64,000 nt of DNA from Bacteroidota bacterium (GCA_021825585.1 JAKAGT010000028.1:1-64000), one strand, 5' to 3'. Positions 1 to 8,237 are shown, counted from the stretch's first letter. Notes: generated from the sequence alone by a model not told the origin. Translations and numbers: made by a program.

Positions 1-390
1 ATTGCAGACTTCTCTTCTATCTTTGTTTCCGGCATGTGATACACTCTTCCTCTTAGTGTGCGGTAAAAGTAGCGGAAAGAGATGTTACAGACAACAGCAT
101 GTCGTGAACGATGGATCAGAGGAGAAATCAATGGGGAAGAAAAGGCACACGACTTCCCGATGTCCTGCCCGCTTTGTTCCCTGCGCCTTGCTCCCGGGAG
201 CTTGCCAATGCCCGATAAGATCACTAACTCTCCATTGGTACACGATACGGGGAGGTGAAAGGTGGCAAAAGAGTACCACGCATGTAGTAGCCGACTGGCC
301 GTAGTCGCACAGGGCCATTCTTGACTCCCCACTGAGGGCGATGCTGAACGACAGCAGGCGTCCTTCTTTGCTTTAGCCGGGAATTTCAGG
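1..390. other. No supported gene
   Basis: Open frames of up to 100 codons exist on both strands, but they lack a ribosome binding site, are rich in Cys, Arg and Ser, and resemble no family I know. I see no RNA gene or repeat here. The stretch ends at the operator-like repeat in front of the XRE-ImmA gene. Confidence 0.5.
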
Positions 391-430
391 CAGTTGACAA
401 CTGTTTAATTAATCGTTAATTTGTCAACTG
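391..430. promoter_or_regulatory. Operator-like inverted repeat upstream of XRE-ImmA gene
   Basis: CAGTTGACAA (391-400) is repeated perfectly as its reverse complement TTGTCAACTG (421-430), with 20 AT-rich bases between. The left arm lies in a smaller palindrome, CAGTTG-A-CAACTG (391-403). The repeat ends 19 bp before the ATG at 450, with AGGAGG between. XRE regulators commonly repress their own promoter by binding such repeats, so autoregulation is the natural inference. Confidence 0.6.
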
Positions 431-449
431 TCATCAGGAGGTTAGAATC

Positions 450-1535
450 ATGATAGGGGAACGCATAAAGCAGCGCAGAATCGCGCTTGGACTTTCCCTT
501 GAAGAGCTTGCCGAGAGGACTCAGAACTACGTTACCAGGCAGGCCATCCATAAATATGAACAGGGCACCTCGATGCCCGGTTCAGATGTTCTATCGCACC
601 TTGCGGAGGCACTCGCTGTGAAGGTGGAGTTCTTCTTCCGCGAGCACGAACACTCGGTCGAGCTGAGTGAGCCCGCCTATCGGAAGCGCGGAGGTGGCTC
701 AGCTAAGGGGCTTCAGGCCCTTCAAGCGAAGACCCGGGAGGTATTGGAGAGATATCTCTTTGTGGAGTCGTTGTTCCCGTCCGAACGATTCCGCCGGTTC
801 AGCAGGCTGCCTGTTTCCGACAGCCATTTAAGAAAAGTGGAAGACGCAGAGAAAGCATCGCTCGCACTCCGAAAAAAGTGGAATCTTGGGATTGACCCGA
901 TTGAGAACGTCGTCGAGGTATTCGAGGACAGGGGAGTGAAAGTGATTCTGCTCGACGGGGAGTACAGCTTCGACGGGTTATCCTGCTGGGCGAATGGAAA
1001 GTTGCCCGTGGTCGTTGTGAAGAAACATCTGCCAGGAGACCGGGAACGGTTTGATCTTGCTCACGAGCTCGGGCATCTGCTGCTGGCGCTGCCAAAGAGT
1101 GTCGATCCGGAGAAGGCTGCGCACAGGTTTGCCGCATCTTTTCTCGTACCGGCCGAAGCCGTCTTTCAGGAGCTTGGGAGGAAGAGGCGCCATATCGATC
1201 TCCTTGAGCTTTCTATGTTGAAGCAGAAGTACGGCATGAGCATGCAGGCATGGGTTTACAGAGCACTGGACCTCGCGATAATCTCAAGTGCTCAGGCATC
1301 CGTGCTCTACAAGACTTTTCGGGCAAGAGGATGGAGCGTGCAGGAGCCAGGGCCCATCGTACCGGGCGAGGAGCCGAAGAAGTTTGAAAGGCTGATTCTA
1401 CAGGCTGTCAGCGAAGATTTACTCTCTCCTGCTCGTGCCGCCGAACTTCTTGGGATGCCTCTGAACGAATTCCGCAGACAAATGGGAGCCGAACTTGTGG
1501 GAGGAGAAGCGTGTCTCACGAAGTCGAAAAGTTAG
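450..1535 (+). CDS. XRE-family regulator with ImmA/IrrE metallopeptidase domain
   Basis: Residues about 4-62 form a helix-turn-helix of the XRE/HipB type (IKQRRIALGLSLEELAERT then a recognition helix). The central part carries the zinc-peptidase signature HELGHLLL (about residue 205) of the ImmA/IrrE family (DUF955). Such two-domain proteins of about 360 residues act as transcription factors in toxin-antitoxin, stress and mobile-element control and may be inactivated by cleavage. The ATG at 450 has AGGAGG nine bases upstream. A GTG frame begins at 1511 inside the 3' end, and a PIN-domain remnant follows at about 1849-2095, the layout of an antidote-like regulator next to a PIN toxin. That partner is now broken, so this protein may be an orphan. 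The family call is firm; its target is unknown. Confidence 0.9.
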   Translation: MIGERIKQRRIALGLSLEELAERTQNYVTRQAIHKYEQGTSMPGSDVLSHLAEALAVKVEFFFREHEHSVELSEPAYRKRGGGSAKGLQALQAKTREVLERYLFVESLFPSERFRRFSRLPVSDSHLRKVEDAEKASLALRKKWNLGIDPIENVVEVFEDRGVKVILLDGEYSFDGLSCWANGKLPVVVVKKHLPGDRERFDLAHELGHLLLALPKSVDPEKAAHRFAASFLVPAEAVFQELGRKRRHIDLLELSMLKQKYGMSMQAWVYRALDLAIISSAQASVLYKTFRARGWSVQEPGPIVPGEEPKKFERLILQAVSEDLLSPARAAELLGMPLNEFRRQMGAELVGGEACLTKSKS

Positions 1536-1606
1536 GGCTCGCAGAGCAACCTGGCTTTTCGGATTTCCTGCACTTTGTTGAAGAGGTTTTGAAATTATGT
1601 TCATAA
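1511..1606 (+). pseudogene. Possible 5' fragment of the PIN-domain gene
   Basis: A 31-residue frame starts with GTG inside the end of the regulator gene, overlapping it by 25 bp, which is typical of translational coupling. It ends at TAA before the REP/RAYT remnant. The fragment (VSHEVEKLGLAEQ...) carries no recognisable PIN motif, so its link to the 3' fragment at 1849-2095 rests only on order and coupling. It could equally be a chance frame. Confidence 0.3.
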
Positions 1607-1676
1607 CGGAAGAAGGCGACGGAAAATGGAATCCACGGAGACCTGCATATACAACGTTACTCCGCCCGAACTGTGG

Positions 1677-1746
1677 TTGTCCCGATAGGGACAAAATACT
1701 TGTAGAAGCATATTCATTAACCACATATTCGCCCCTTTAGGGGCGA
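1677..1746 (+). repeat. REP-like double hairpin preceding RAYT remnant
   Basis: Two short hairpins lie side by side: TTGTCCC-gata-GGGACAA (1677-1694) and TCGCCCCT-tt-AGGGGCGA (1729-1746), the second 12 bp before the transposase start. Paired GC-rich palindromes next to a Y1 (RAYT) transposase are the usual composition of REP/BIME elements. The bases between (aaaatacttgtagaagc) look like the family's conserved spacer, but only one copy is in this window. Confidence 0.6.
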
Positions 1747-1758
1747 GATAGGAGTCCT

Positions 1759-1848
1759 ATGGCAAACACATATACGCAAATTTATCTGCAATTTGTCTTT
1801 GCTGTGCAGAATAGAACCTCTCTCATACATTCCGAATGGAAGGAATGA
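1759..1848 (+). mobile_element. REP-associated Y1 transposase (RAYT/IS200-like), N-terminal remnant
   Basis: ATG at 1759, with GGAG just upstream, opens a 29-codon frame reading MANTYTQIYLQFVFAVQNR and ending at TGA 1846-1848. That beginning is the conserved N-terminus of IS200/REP-associated tyrosine transposases, which are normally about 140-180 residues. The HUH and catalytic Tyr region is absent, so the remnant is inactive. Its end coincides with the point where the PIN-domain frame becomes recognisable, so the element appears to sit in or next to that gene. Confidence 0.75.
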
Positions 1849-2095
1849 TCTCTTTGCACTGACAATCGCAAAAAGCAGAGGGCTTATTCTTCTAAGTGGG
1901 GATAAAGATCTTAGGAGTGCTGCTAAAAAAGAGAAGGTTGAAGTTCACGGTACAATTTGGATTCTTGATCAGCTTGTTGCGGAAACGATAATTACTCAAA
2001 GTGCGGCAGCTAAAGCACTCGAAGAGATGCTTAAGGCGGGAGCACGACTGCCGAACGATGAGTGCCAGGATCGACTCAGAAGATGGAGGGGATAA
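1849..2095 (+). pseudogene. PIN-domain (VapC/DUF3368-like) C-terminal remnant
   Basis: The frame reads NDLFALTIAKSRGLILLSGDKDLR and then GTIWILDQLVAE, the second half of a PIN nuclease: the Asp in NDLFAL and the GDKDLR strand are typical of the acidic pocket. The first half, with the first metal-binding Asp, is missing and replaced by the REP/RAYT material. Only about 80 residues of an expected 140-160 remain. PIN proteins are usually RNases acting as toxins, and the adjacent XRE-ImmA gene would be the cognate regulator. A possible start at 1793 gives 100 residues, but its first part belongs to the transposase remnant in another frame. Confidence 0.6.
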
Positions 2096-2175
2096 CTAAA
2101 GTTGGCGGCCTCGTGAGATACGCAGTCGGAAAAATCGACATCTCAAAGCAACCCGCCTTTTTCCTGCATCTTACG

Positions 2176-2300
2176 ATGTCGAGGGCCACGCTATCCCCCA
2201 TGGCAGGGCCAAATTAATTCCCCACCCTTTTGTTAACGGGAATAAGTCCACTTTACCGATTCCTTAGAGTCAAGATTTTGCGATTTTGGCGAAAGCTTTT
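2176..2300. repeat. IS21-type 3' end, copy 1 (direct repeat with 3069-3192)
   Basis: About 125 bp here aligns with 3069-3192 in the same orientation. Shared blocks include ATGTCGAG..CCACG, CCCATGGCAGGGCC, AATTAATTC, ACCCTTTTGT and ACCGATT.CTTAGA. Copy 1 runs into an istB-like coding remnant, so the repeat is the outer end of an IS21-family element. The two copies bracket the lipoprotein gene at 2497-3015. Confidence 0.65.
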
Positions 2301-2412
2301 TTATGTAGGATTCTCCTTTGGTTGAGATTTGATGAGCGGTGTGAGCAAGCCGGTCGATGGGAGCGTTGGCCATGACGGGATCCGGGAAGATGGCGTGCCG
2401 GACCTCCATCTC
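2233..2412 (-). mobile_element. istB (IS21 helper ATPase) C-terminal remnant
   Basis: Read on the minus strand, the frame gives DPVMANAPIDRLAHTAHQIS followed by KGESY and a stop at 2233-2235. This matches the end of IstB, where DP-(V)-MA-A-(I)-DRL-H-A and KGESYR are conserved. Only about 58 codons remain, with no Walker motifs and no istA, so it is a dead fragment. The sequence upstream of codon 1 is unrelated. Confidence 0.7.
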
Positions 2413-2496
2413 ACTACCGCCGCAACAATGGGGAGCGGGTTATGCTCCGATTCGTCCTCTCAGATAACAAGTTGTTGCCCCGACAACCTGCGGCTC

Positions 2497-3015
2497 TCAT
2501 TTCAATTGTTGTGATAGTTCCTTCCCGACATTTTGTGCCAACTTATCCGCCGTCATTTGACCGCCATGATAATCTATCATTCCAACAGTCTCCCCGGCAT
2601 TGAAGACGGTTGCTGTGAAATCCGTAATCACTATCCCTGAAAATGTGTAATTCGATTCATAGGTAAACTCCAGCAAGTAAACCGCACCTTCTTCCCGCCC
2701 ATTGGCCGCAGATGAACGAGCCGAGACAGAATCAGTGGTCTTTCCAGGAGATGGACTTCCAGCCTGGCTCATCAAATCATGTTGAAGAACACTTCCGTCC
2801 CGAGTGAGTGAAGGCGATTCGATGTTGACTCCATTCTCAAAGAGGGCCCTCTCAATTTTCGATTGCATGCTTGCAGGGTCGAAGCCGTTGCTCTCGACTT
2901 CCACGGTCGATTTCACCTTGAACCCTTTGCTGGGCCTCATCGTCATGTCGAGACCTCCGCCACAACCTTCAAGAATCAGGCTGAGGGAGATTACGAACAG
3001 AAAGAATTTTCTCAT
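2497..3015 (-). CDS. Putative lipoprotein of unknown function
   Basis: A 172-residue protein begins MRKFFLFVISLSLILEGCGGG: a short basic start, a hydrophobic stretch and a lipobox-like LEGC, so it is probably lipid-anchored after cleavage before Cys18. A Ser/Gly-rich linker (about 85-110) joins two halves, and the C-terminal half alternates in a beta-strand pattern (YLLEFTYESNYTF, FTATVFNAGETVG). I recognise no family. It stands alone on the minus strand between two IS21-type ends, so it may have moved as a passenger or been trapped between two insertions. Confidence 0.65.
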   Translation of the reverse strand: MRKFFLFVISLSLILEGCGGGLDMTMRPSKGFKVKSTVEVESNGFDPASMQSKIERALFENGVNIESPSLTRDGSVLQHDLMSQAGSPSPGKTTDSVSARSSAANGREEGAVYLLEFTYESNYTFSGIVITDFTATVFNAGETVGMIDYHGGQMTADKLAQNVGKELSQQLK

Positions 3016-3068
3016 ATGCGTTCCTGTTCCTATATCGGAAATTTCAGGTAAATTCTTAAGGACAACGA

Positions 3069-3192
3069 ATGTCGAGAACCACGTAATTTCCCATGGCAGG
3101 GCCGAATTAATTCAGCACCCTTTTGTCAACGATTACAGGTTTAGTTCACCGATTTCTTAGACCCACGATTTTGGGATTTCGGGTAGCGTCCT
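3069..3192. repeat. IS21-type 3' end, copy 2
   Basis: Second copy of the repeat at 2176-2300. It is more diverged in the coding part: on the minus strand the matching frame ends early at TAA. It lies just upstream of the lipoprotein start, so it probably contains or displaces that gene's promoter region. Confidence 0.6.
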
Positions 3193-3419
3193 GATTTGAA
3201 AAACTCCATAAACTGAAACGCTCGCCGGGAGGCGCCAGGTATTCTTATCCCCTTTTTGAATGAATTGGTTTGCGTTGCTTGCCGCTCTTTGCGGTTAATA
3301 GATCGCGCAAGCAGTGCCAGGTTAAAATTGTGAAACTACCAGAATTCCCTGCGAGCGTGTGCATCCGTTTGCAAAGACGGTTACCTCCTCCCGGCCGGGC
3401 ATGTGATACACCGCGGATG

Positions 3420-4280
3420 TTACATGACCGCTCTTATCGAAGCCGGTGCCGCTGCGCGACCTCGTAAGAATGTACGGAACCGATCTTTCGCCCGGCAGGA
3501 TTGATTCGATTTTTCTTTCAGAAATCTTTTCAAACGAACGAGATACTCGAAGCGAACGGGCGAATACTGTTCGAGTGTCGATACATAGCTTGTATGATAT
3601 AATTTCCGATTTGACGATATGGAATCAAGTATCAGTAACCGGCAGCCTGTTTCCATCAAGTCATAAGTATGCTTGTCCGTGTCACGCTCATTGCAGTACG
3701 GGGATGAGAACACATTTCCCGAAAAAGAAAACAAATGGTTCGTTGCTTCAGTCAGCTTGTTCTCATTCCTGCAAACGACCGGGAAGGTGATCTGACGGCT
3801 TGTCACATCTTCGCGAATATCCTGGAGATCATCGATGAGCTGGAGGACCACTCCTAACTGAAAAAGGAATTCGGCCTCATCGCTTCGCAAGTTTCCGGCT
3901 ACAAGATATCCGTCGGCTAACACCGAAGTCCCACCCTTTTCAAATGTAATATCGAGCAGCTCATCGATTCCAATATCATGTTTCCCCGTCTGCTGGCCGA
4001 TACTTCTGATTTGGGCATCATGGATTGCCAGAAGACTTTCGAAGACCTGATGATAAGTGGTACGATCAGATTCCTGTTCGATCATAGCGATCAGGTCGAA
4101 TATGTGCTTGTCATTTTCTATTACCGGTATCAAATTCTCCCCTTTGAGCCTGCATGATAGCCGCCTGTTGAACTCACGTTTTGCGTCCGATCCCGTATCG
4201 GTCGAATCCAGATTTATCCTTCTTGAATTGGGTTTTACTTCTCCGAAAGCCGGAAGGACTGTCTCCGAATTTGTCGACAA
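3420..4280 (-). pseudogene. Class-1 isoprenoid (polyprenyl synthetase-like) enzyme, probably frameshifted
   Basis: The central part reads ADGYLVAGN...FQLGVVLQLIDDLQDI (about residues 125-160), the all-alpha isoprenoid-synthase fold with the acidic DDLQD motif that binds Mg-diphosphate. Downstream are helices rich in Arg, Lys and Glu. The start is doubtful. The first 30 residues overlap a second minus-strand frame (4174-4506) by 107 bp, and neither has a clear ribosome binding site. Coding signal therefore seems to pass from one frame to the other near 4174-4200, as after a frameshift. The product may act on prenyl diphosphates, but a terpene cyclase, a prenyltransferase or a non-catalytic relative cannot be told apart. 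The C-terminal Arg/Ala-rich tail looks like read-through. Confidence 0.55.
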
Positions 4281-4506
4281 GAGGCTGAATCAAACGGTCC
4301 ATTTCCTGCTCGTTTTGGCTCTGATCGGTCACGGAATAATGAATGCCATTCTCTTGAAACTCCGTGCCGGAGTTATCCCAGAGACTTTTCGTATTCTCTT
4401 TTAACGATTGAACCAGCTCTTTCATCGCGCCAGGATTAGCATCATATAATGTCAAATACGTTGTCGCGGGCGGAATGTTGCCATCGGGAGAAGCCCGGAC
4501 AGGCAC
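4174..4506 (-). pseudogene. Upstream-frame fragment next to isoprenoid enzyme
   Basis: A 110-codon minus-strand frame with normal-looking composition (TYLTLYDANPGAMKELVQ...) but only a GTG start and an in-frame TGA 15 bp before it. In the neighbouring frame the codons upstream read GNKNPGYRPDPGY, which would continue naturally into YVVPVRASPDG after a shift near 4510. This suggests an older, longer gene with at least two frame breaks. I do not recognise the protein. It may be the damaged N-terminal part of the gene at 3420-4280 or a separate neighbour. Confidence 0.35.
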
Positions 4507-4741
4507 TACATATATCCCGGATCAGGTCGGTATCCGGGATTTTTGTTACCGGGAAAATAGAGACTACACCGGGCGGATGATTGTGAGGCAGGGTTTGCCA
4601 ATGCCGCACCCGAACATTAACTTGCCACTGATGCAATAACAGGGGCAGGATGATCGCGAAATCTGAAGATTAAAATGAAAGAAGTCTACAGTCGGGATGC
4701 AGGAAAAGACACAGGAAGAACTAATCTCAGGGAGCAAAACG

Positions 4742-4930
4742 ATGGCAGATCGGACTTGTGAGAACTGTCCATTGCGGGCAAAACATGATTAAAACCCGAA
4801 GCCACTGGCAGGGCGATTTTGGCGTTGGCATATCAACTTCTGCCCGGGCTGGAGGAAATACTTCATCGCGCTAAGCCCGGAAGAAAAATCGAGAATCGCC
4901 CGGCAATACAATTTCAGGAAATATCAGTAG
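4742..4930 (+). pseudogene. Small CxxC protein with in-frame TAA
   Basis: ATG at 4742, preceded by AGGGAG, opens MADRTCENCPLRAKHD, then TAA at codon 17 (4790-4792). The same frame continues NPKPLAGRFWRWHINFCPGW and on to a final TAG at 4928-4930. The continuous 62-codon pattern (CxxC head, FWRWH-x3-CPGW core, charged tail LSPEEKSRIARQYNF) resembles a short Cys-containing protein I have seen in Bacteroidota and sulfate reducers, possibly metal-binding. The tail has clearly been under selection, so the stop looks recent; a Lys AAA to TAA change would explain it. Readthrough is conceivable but there is no evidence for it. Confidence 0.55.
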
Positions 4931-4973
4931 CCGGGAGCGCACCATTTCGGGAACGACGCGGATGGGAGGTCGT

Positions 4974-5146
4974 GATTTGGTCCAATCCAGCATACCGTTG
5001 CAAGAGTTGCGCTATGGATAGATAGGAACGACGAGGAACGTCGTCGGCTGGTTGAACTGAACGACCGCAATGATCTGGACGGTCTCTCAATTCGAGCCCT
5101 GAATATGGCTCGCCAGGAAGTCCCGCTGCCTGCAATTAATCGTTGA
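4974..5146 (+). pseudogene. Unidentified C-terminal gene fragment
   Basis: A frame of about 57 codons, open after a TGA, reads VARVALWIDRNDEERRRLVE and ends QEVPLPAINR before TGA at 5144-5146. Its composition is that of a helical cytoplasmic protein, but there is no start codon with a ribosome binding site and no recognisable family. The rest of 4931-5300 shows nothing else I can support. Confidence 0.25.
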
Positions 5147-5300
5147 GCCTTTTCCTCCACACCCTTACCAATGAGAATCCGCCTCCGGCGCGGCGAGATA
5201 TTGAAGCATCGACGCCTCTCAAAGCGCGAATCCCGGAGGGCTTTGTGTCGTTGCCAGCCGTCCGATTCATTGGACAGCTGCTTTGGGGACACCCACTATA

Positions 5301-5867
5301 TCATCTCAATTTGAAATGCACCACGAAATCCTTCGCTGGCATAAAATCATCTCGCTTCCAGAGGTAGTAGCGCCTGCCTGCTATGTCGTATGTCTTATCG
5401 GGATCATATGAAAAGGTAGTTACATCGATGGCATCATCGACGTGGAGCATGTATTCAGCCGACTTCAAAGGCTGGTTCCATGCTTGAGTCGAGCGCAAGA
5501 TATAGACTGCGCTGTCTCCGCTCACTTTTTGCCGATAAGCGATATGGTATATGACGCTATCGTGATTCCTTAAGGATAATATGAAGCTGAACCCGGATTT
5601 TGTCTTGCTTGAAATCTCAGGTCGAGTACCTTCAGTGATATTGAATATATCCACCGAATCAATCGTATCACTCTGGTCGATGGTCGGAAGAGGATAGTAA
5701 ATCAGTCTTGTCGTTTCATGGTCGGATAAGTTGACGAACCAGTAAGTGCCATCGACATAGAAATATGTCCTGGTCAACCTGAACTTGATGTTTTCATTTG
5801 TGAAGGCAAGCTCCTGGCAGAAAGCCTGTGAATTCAACAGTACAAAGAACATGGCCAATGTCTTCAT
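5301..5867 (-). CDS. Secreted or periplasmic protein of unknown function
   Basis: The chosen start (minus-strand ATG at 5867) gives 188 residues beginning MKTLAMFFVLLNSQAFCQE, a good signal peptide. A longer reading from 6017 would overlap the upstream gene by 145 bp and lose that signal. The mature part is beta-rich with many aromatic residues (RLTRTYFYVDGTYWFVNLSD, AYRQKVSGDSAVYIL), like a periplasmic or extracellular beta-sandwich. It follows the type IX-sorted protein gene after only 4 bp, so the two form an operon and probably work together. No family recognised. Confidence 0.7.
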   Translation of the reverse strand: MKTLAMFFVLLNSQAFCQELAFTNENIKFRLTRTYFYVDGTYWFVNLSDHETTRLIYYPLPTIDQSDTIDSVDIFNITEGTRPEISSKTKSGFSFILSLRNHDSVIYHIAYRQKVSGDSAVYILRSTQAWNQPLKSAEYMLHVDDAIDVTTFSYDPDKTYDIAGRRYYLWKRDDFMPAKDFVVHFKLR

Positions 5868-5871
5868 GGTT

Positions 5872-6975
5872 TCACTTGAGTAAAACCATCGAGCCGGTCT
5901 TGTAAATTGCTTTACCCAGAACAAGCCTGTAAAAATAAACTCCTGACGCAGCCATTCTTCCTCTGGCGTCCACGCCATCCCATTTATAATAAGATGCAGT
6001 TGATAGCGGAATGACAAAAACTTTCTGCCCGATGGAGTTATAGATGTCTATTTCACCGGCTTCACGTCTCAAGTCATCTGGAATTCTGACGAGGAAATTC
6101 GTACCCGGGTTCGAAGGATTGGGAAAGTTGACGATATACAAATCCGGATTTGACGGCGGCGAATTCAATCTGATTCCAGTGAGATTTATGCAATGGATAT
6201 CTTTCCTGATGACCGAATCGGGATGTGCATCGAAACTCAATGAATCAATCGCAACTGTCGGCCATGTTCCTTTCGAGAGGTCTCTCAGTGCACCTATATC
6301 ATATCTCATCGCATAAATCTGCAATGAGTATGTGCTGTCCGCGTTAAATGTAACGGGGAAATCAAGTTCAAAATTGCCACCGGTTACCTTTCTGCCATTC
6401 TTGTCGAACATATACCCTGTTAATGTGGCACAGCATCCTGACGTGTCATATGGGACTCCCATGGCCACATTTTTCGAGAGACAGAAATAAAATCCATTAT
6501 CCTCGGCACTGAAATAATAATTGAACCTTCGAATCGAGTACTCGCCCGCAGGTGAATCGCAGTCGGACCAGGGAGAATTACCGAAGGACATTTCATCCGA
6601 TAGCACGAGCGGTCCAAATCCGGATGAATCCGACAGATAAGAATAGATCGCGATTTGGTCGCCGCGGCTGTCGACGGAAAGAGGAATACTCAGGCTATCC
6701 GGTGTTATCACCAATATCGATGTGCTGTCCCTGACGTTATCCAATCTTACTTGCGCTCTTCCGGAAGAAGTTACAATACAAATGCTGTCATAATAGCTGT
6801 GCACGCCGCGCAGGCCTGGCCAATCGGGCCAGTTGTATAAACTAATCTGCAGCTCCCATCTGTCGACAGGATCGAATTTAAATACAGATATAAGAGCGTG
6901 CGGCGGTGCCACCGGGTTTCCCAAAAGGCGGGTCGATGTTATCAGAAGCAAAACCCAGAATAGATTCTTTTTCAT
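5872..6975 (-). CDS. Secreted protein with type IX secretion sorting domain
   Basis: The ATG at 6975 has GGGGAG nine bases upstream and starts MKKNLFWVLLLITSTRLLG, a signal peptide; an upstream ATG at 7044 would add 23 charged residues and is less likely. The protein has 367 residues. Its last 75 form a type IX C-terminal domain: NFPNPSNPGTNFLVRIP, then IDIYNSIGQKVFVI, GRMAASGVYFYRL and a final KTGSMVLLK. This predicts export through the outer membrane and surface attachment or release. The N-terminal 280 residues are beta-rich, with Asp/Ser-rich turns, and match no family I know. It is the first gene of a two-gene operon with 5301-5867. Confidence 0.85.
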   Translation of the reverse strand: MKKNLFWVLLLITSTRLLGNPVAPPHALISVFKFDPVDRWELQISLYNWPDWPGLRGVHSYYDSICIVTSSGRAQVRLDNVRDSTSILVITPDSLSIPLSVDSRGDQIAIYSYLSDSSGFGPLVLSDEMSFGNSPWSDCDSPAGEYSIRRFNYYFSAEDNGFYFCLSKNVAMGVPYDTSGCCATLTGYMFDKNGRKVTGGNFELDFPVTFNADSTYSLQIYAMRYDIGALRDLSKGTWPTVAIDSLSFDAHPDSVIRKDIHCINLTGIRLNSPPSNPDLYIVNFPNPSNPGTNFLVRIPDDLRREAGEIDIYNSIGQKVFVIPLSTASYYKWDGVDARGRMAASGVYFYRLVLGKAIYKTGSMVLLK

Positions 6976-7652
6976 TTTAAATCTCCCCGGACATCTTCGA
7001 GTGTTCGATAAGAAACATTCCTTTCGGAGTTTCACCTTAATCATTTCTTATCGGCCTCCGGTTCAAATTAAAGTGCCGGTTGTGAAAATACAATGTGAAG
7101 ACGTATAGAGCCGAAGTAAGGTCATTCGATGGAATAATTTTCATTACCGCTTTGTCGAAGATTTTGTGCATAATAAGTCAGAAAGGATTTAAGTGCTCCG
7201 ACTGGAAGACCTTACATGACTCTTCAATGGTGTTGTGCAGCTCTCTTCGTTGTATCCCTTTTGTCTTCCCATCAGGCATGGTCACAGGCGAGCGGCATGC
7301 AATCGCAGCATATTATAAAGATAGTATTGTCACAAAGGTTAATGTGGGCCGAATTCCACCAATTTCCGGGAAAACCGGCAAATCGTCTGAAACAAAGAGA
7401 TAATTACGCGGTGCCGCATCGGGGTCACTTCCGTGACTATTACGCCGCAGGCGAATAATTGCTGTCAATTATTATGACGCATGATTAAAGCAGGGCATGT
7501 TTTCTGAATCACCCGGTATGTGAGTTCAGATGATGGGTTGCCTGGAATGAGTCTCCTTCCCGAAAGTTGAGATAGAGGGATTTCAAAGATGTTCAATATG
7601 AGGCTGTATATAATGGATGGATTGAATTAGATTCTGAAAAAAGGAGGGAACC
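6976..7652. other. Intergenic, possible decayed small gene on + strand
   Basis: A plus frame at 7216-7458 starts MTLQWCCAALFVVSLLSSHQ, signal-like, and continues 80 codons to TAA with a polar tail, but I see no ribosome binding site and no family. An overlapping frame at 7095-7403 is no better. The region holds the divergent promoters of the operon at 5301-6975 and of the DUF2911 gene at 7653. Confidence 0.3.
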
Positions 7653-8237
7653 ATGAAGCGTCTTACCATACTCAGTTCTTTACTGGTCTTGTCTTTTTTC
7701 CTGAGTCTGCCTTCGGTCAGTTCCGCCCAGGAGAGCAAGGTCCGCCTCAGCCTGAAAGCCAGCGTCATGCAGAGACTGGGAGTAAATACAGATATTACGA
7801 TTGTTTACAGCAGGCCTGGAGTAAAAGGGAGAAAGATATGGGGCGGACTCGTCCCATACGGCATGGCTCCGGGAAACAAGGAATCAAAAGGGAAGCCTTT
7901 TCCCTGGCGGGCAGGCGCCAACGAAAATACGACTATAGAATTCAGCAGGGAAGTTCTCGTCGAAGGTCACAAACTGCCGGCAGGCAAATACGGCCTCTTT
8001 ATGATCCCTTCGAAAAAAGACTGGATCATTATTTTCAGCAAGAACAGCTCGGCCTGGGGAAGCTTCTCGTACAAGGAGTCGGAGGACGCGCTCCGGATAA
8101 CCGTGACGCCGGTCGAAGCGCCCCATATGGAGTGGCTGATGTACGGATTTGATGATCTCGCGGGAACTTCGGCCACTGCTTACCTCTGGTGGGACAATCT
8201 GAAAGTGCCATTTAAGATCGCACTGCCCAGGGAATAA
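7653..8237 (+). CDS. DUF2911 domain protein, exported
   Basis: The ATG at 7653 follows AAAAGGAGGGAACC. The 194-residue product begins with a clear signal peptide (MKRLTILSSLLVLSFFLSLP, cleavage near SSAQE at 25-27). Almost all of the rest is the DUF2911 domain: TDITIVYSRPGVKGRKIWGG, PWRAGANENTTIEFS, LPAGKYGLFMIPSKKDWIII and SWGSF-like and WWDN strands. The family is common in Bacteroidota as a periplasmic protein of unknown biochemical role; Asn-Glu-Asn-Thr and the WRAG motif are its hallmarks. It appears to be a single-gene unit. Confidence 0.92.
   Translation: MKRLTILSSLLVLSFFLSLPSVSSAQESKVRLSLKASVMQRLGVNTDITIVYSRPGVKGRKIWGGLVPYGMAPGNKESKGKPFPWRAGANENTTIEFSREVLVEGHKLPAGKYGLFMIPSKKDWIIIFSKNSSAWGSFSYKESEDALRITVTPVEAPHMEWLMYGFDDLAGTSATAYLWWDNLKVPFKIALPRE

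Noticed and set aside
2-304. Open frame of 100 codons at the left edge
   Set aside because: No ribosome binding site, unusual composition (Cys, Arg, Thr-rich), no family likeness and an equally long frame on the other strand.
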